NCBI GenBank assembly: GCA_964565895.1
Contig: CAZMGT010000029.1
Span: forward strand, 1 to 43,261
DNA from: CAZMGT01 sp964565895
Lineage (GTDB): Bacteria; Armatimonadota; Zipacnadia; UBA1398; CAZMGT01
Length of the DNA stretch: 43,261 bases
Direction of reading: 5' to 3'
The position numbers and the translations under genes are program-made. How positions within the stretch are numbered: position 1 is the stretch's first letter; every line of letters starts with the position of its first letter. The notes beneath the pieces were generated by a model. It saw nothing but the letters and a program-made list of their open reading frames with translations, made no database searches and was not told the origin of the DNA. Below, in pieces: positions 42,081-43,261 of the stretch.

Positions 42081-43061
42081 CTAGGCTTCTAGCAGCTCCA
42101 GGGCGGCGGCCTCGATGTCCGCCGCGAGGGGAACCATTTGCCGCTCAAGGTTCTCGGCGCAGGGCATGGGGGCAAACCCCGCGCCCAGGCGCTTCAGCGG
42201 CGCGTCGAGGTATTCAAACGCCTCCTCGAAAATCCTAAACCCCACCTCTGCGGCAACCCCGCCAATGCTTATCCCCTCCTCGACGAGCAACACGCGCCCC
42301 GTTTTAACCACCGACGCGCGAACCGTTTCCATATCGAGCGGAAGCAGCGTGCGCAGATCAACAACCTCGGCGGAGATCCCTTGCTCGGCGAGGCTCTCCG
42401 CGGCGATAAGCGCTTCCTCGGCCATCCGCGAGTAGGCGATGATCGAGATATCCTCGCCCTCGCGCGTTACCGCGGCCTTGCCCAGGGGCACGGTATATTC
42501 CTCCTCGGGCACCGGGCCCCGCCGCCCATAGAGCACCTTGTGCTCCAAAAAGAGCACCGGGTTGTCGTCGCGAATCGCCGACTTAAGCAGCCCCTTCGCG
42601 TCGTGCGGCGTGGACGGGGCGACGACCTTTAGCCCGGGCACCCCGATAAACCACGACTCAAGCGACTGCGAGTGCGTCGGGCCATAGCCCCGGCCTCCGC
42701 CGCCGGTGGGCGTGCGAATAGTCAGGGGGACGGTGACCTCCTCGCCGTAGATATAGTGGAACTTTGCCGCGTGGTTAACGATTTGGTCCATGGCGAGGGT
42801 GATAAAGTCCATAAACATAATCTCGGCCACGGGGCGCATGCCGCACATCGCGGCTCCCGCGGCCACGCCGATAATCGTGTTCTCGGAGATCGGCGTGTTG
42901 CGCACGCGCTCTTTGCCGAAGCGCTGGACGAGCCCCTCGGTAACCTTAAACGCCCCGCCATATTCGGCGATGTCCTCGCCGAGCAGGAACACACGCTCGT
43001 CGCGCTCCATCTCCTCGGCAAGGGCCTCGCGAATGGCCCAGGAGAAATAGATTTCCCTCAC
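42081..43061 (-). CDS. Pyruvate/2-oxoacid dehydrogenase E1 beta subunit-like protein
   Basis: 326-aa thiamine-diphosphate-dependent E1 beta chain, full length. It shows the Glu that activates the cofactor (E60 in PISENTIIG), the pyrimidine-domain GVAAGAAMCGMRPVAEIMFMDF, RTPTGGGGRGYGPTHSQSLE, VVAPSTPHDAKGLL and the C-terminal transketolase domain VVDLRTLLPLDMETV. E1 beta normally pairs with E1 alpha encoded directly upstream. Here the preceding frame (43058-43261) does not look like E1 alpha. GTG 43061 has GGAGGAG upstream and overlaps that gene as GTGA. In this cluster it may make an acyl group for the ACP rather than feed central metabolism. Confidence 0.9.
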   Translation of the reverse strand: MREIYFSWAIREALAEEMERDERVFLLGEDIAEYGGAFKVTEGLVQRFGKERVRNTPISENTIIGVAAGAAMCGMRPVAEIMFMDFITLAMDQIVNHAAKFHYIYGEEVTVPLTIRTPTGGGGRGYGPTHSQSLESWFIGVPGLKVVAPSTPHDAKGLLKSAIRDDNPVLFLEHKVLYGRRGPVPEEEYTVPLGKAAVTREGEDISIIAYSRMAEEALIAAESLAEQGISAEVVDLRTLLPLDMETVRASVVKTGRVLLVEEGISIGGVAAEVGFRIFEEAFEYLDAPLKRLGAGFAPMPCAENLERQMVPLAADIEAAALELLEA

Positions 43062-43261
43062 CGCTGCTCCTCCGCAGAACGCCGGGCGAAGTACCTCCGG
43101 CCGAGCACCCAGGCGGAGTAGCCGTCCAGGGGCTCGGCCACCGGGCGCAGCCAGGCAGGTATTAGTCGCGCCAGCCCCCGCGGCGGTTGCTGCTGAAAAT
43201 ATAGTCGCCGCGCCTCCTCCGATGAGCGGTGCTCGTCTACCAGCTCTACCGCGCGAAACGG
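43058..43261 (-). CDS. C-terminal end of an unidentified protein
   Basis: This open frame enters from the right edge and ends at TGA (43060-43058), 67 residues visible. The sequence is basic and Arg/Ala/Leu/Pro-rich (for example PRGLARLIPAWLRPVAEPLD, then YFARRSAEEQR). It overlaps the E1-beta-like gene by four bases (GTGA), which together with frame continuity to the edge makes it a real gene. I see no E1 alpha signature. Identity is undetermined. Confidence 0.6.
   Translation of the reverse strand, partial: PFRAVELVDEHRSSEEARRLYFQQQPPRGLARLIPAWLRPVAEPLDGYSAWVLGRRYFARRSAEEQR

Noticed and set aside
1605..43061. TAG as a recoded (for example pyrrolysine) codon
   Set aside because: Proteins terminate at TAG at the expected family lengths and the following sequence is intergenic or a new gene, so TAG is a true stop.

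Overview
The window is high-GC DNA, densely packed with genes, from a diderm (Gram-negative-type) bacterium. Outer-membrane biology is explicit: an ExbB/ExbD/TonB-like motor, an MsbA-like lipid A flippase operon with an LpxL-type acyltransferase and a LPS-kinase-like protein, and many lipoproteins. I cannot assign a phylum. The mixture (MutS2, FHA and vWA proteins, NHL lipoprotein, ferredoxin-tailed aldo/keto reductase, mostly unfamiliar lipoproteins) looks like a little-studied lineage rather than a model proteobacterium. There are no rRNA or tRNA genes, mobile elements or CRISPR arrays that I can see. No gap exceeds 300 bases; the largest (17445-17734) is 290.

Layout. 1-5357 (-): operon of a 1018-aa TPR protein, ExbB, ExbD and a TonB-like protein that runs off the left edge. 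5572-6666 (+): aldo/keto reductase with a ferredoxin tail. 6667-8611 (-): glycosyltransferase and putative metallopeptidase. 8727-11278 (+): two tandem paralogous methyltransferases and a secreted YGxYGS-repeat protein. 11345-13687 (-): MutS2. 13904-15873 (+): zinc-ribbon membrane protein and a DUF2752 protein. 15870-17444 (-): 80-aa membrane protein and an orphan sugar-binding lipoprotein. 17735-18715 (+): NHL propeller. 18829-20223 (-): two Ig/PKD-like lipoproteins. 20451-23142 (+): unknown membrane protein, then a TauE/SafE transporter fused to a TIGR02186-like domain. 23178-26773 (-): msbA, LPS-kinase-like gene, lpxL-like gene, behind a near-consensus promoter. 26866-27858 (-): metallophosphoesterase. 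27961-28827 (+): a beta-lactamase-fold protein lacking its catalytic residues. 28840-29391 (-): small lipoprotein. 29456-33172 (-): ribose-type ABC importer (permease, binding protein, ATPase). 33343-35542 (-): vWA protein, J-like/zinc-ribbon/FHA protein and a CxxC mini-protein, starting from an apparently leaderless promoter. 35595-43261 (-): a polysaccharide operon with three GT4 and one GT2 glycosyltransferases, an acyl carrier protein, two alpha/beta hydrolases and a pyruvate-dehydrogenase-E1-beta-like protein.

How they work together (inference). The minus-strand operon at the right end probably builds an exported polysaccharide. Its ACP plus two hydrolases resembles the accessory genes of exosortase-linked exopolysaccharide clusters. 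The central msbA operon finishes and flips lipid A. The left-edge operon is a proton-driven motor coupled to a large TPR scaffold. The FHA/vWA group looks like a phosphopeptide-reading module.

The most striking whole-window signal is stop-codon use: of 40 genes whose stop is visible, I count 26 ending in TAG, 8 in TGA and 6 in TAA. Every TAG is followed by C or G. TAG is normally the rarest bacterial stop.
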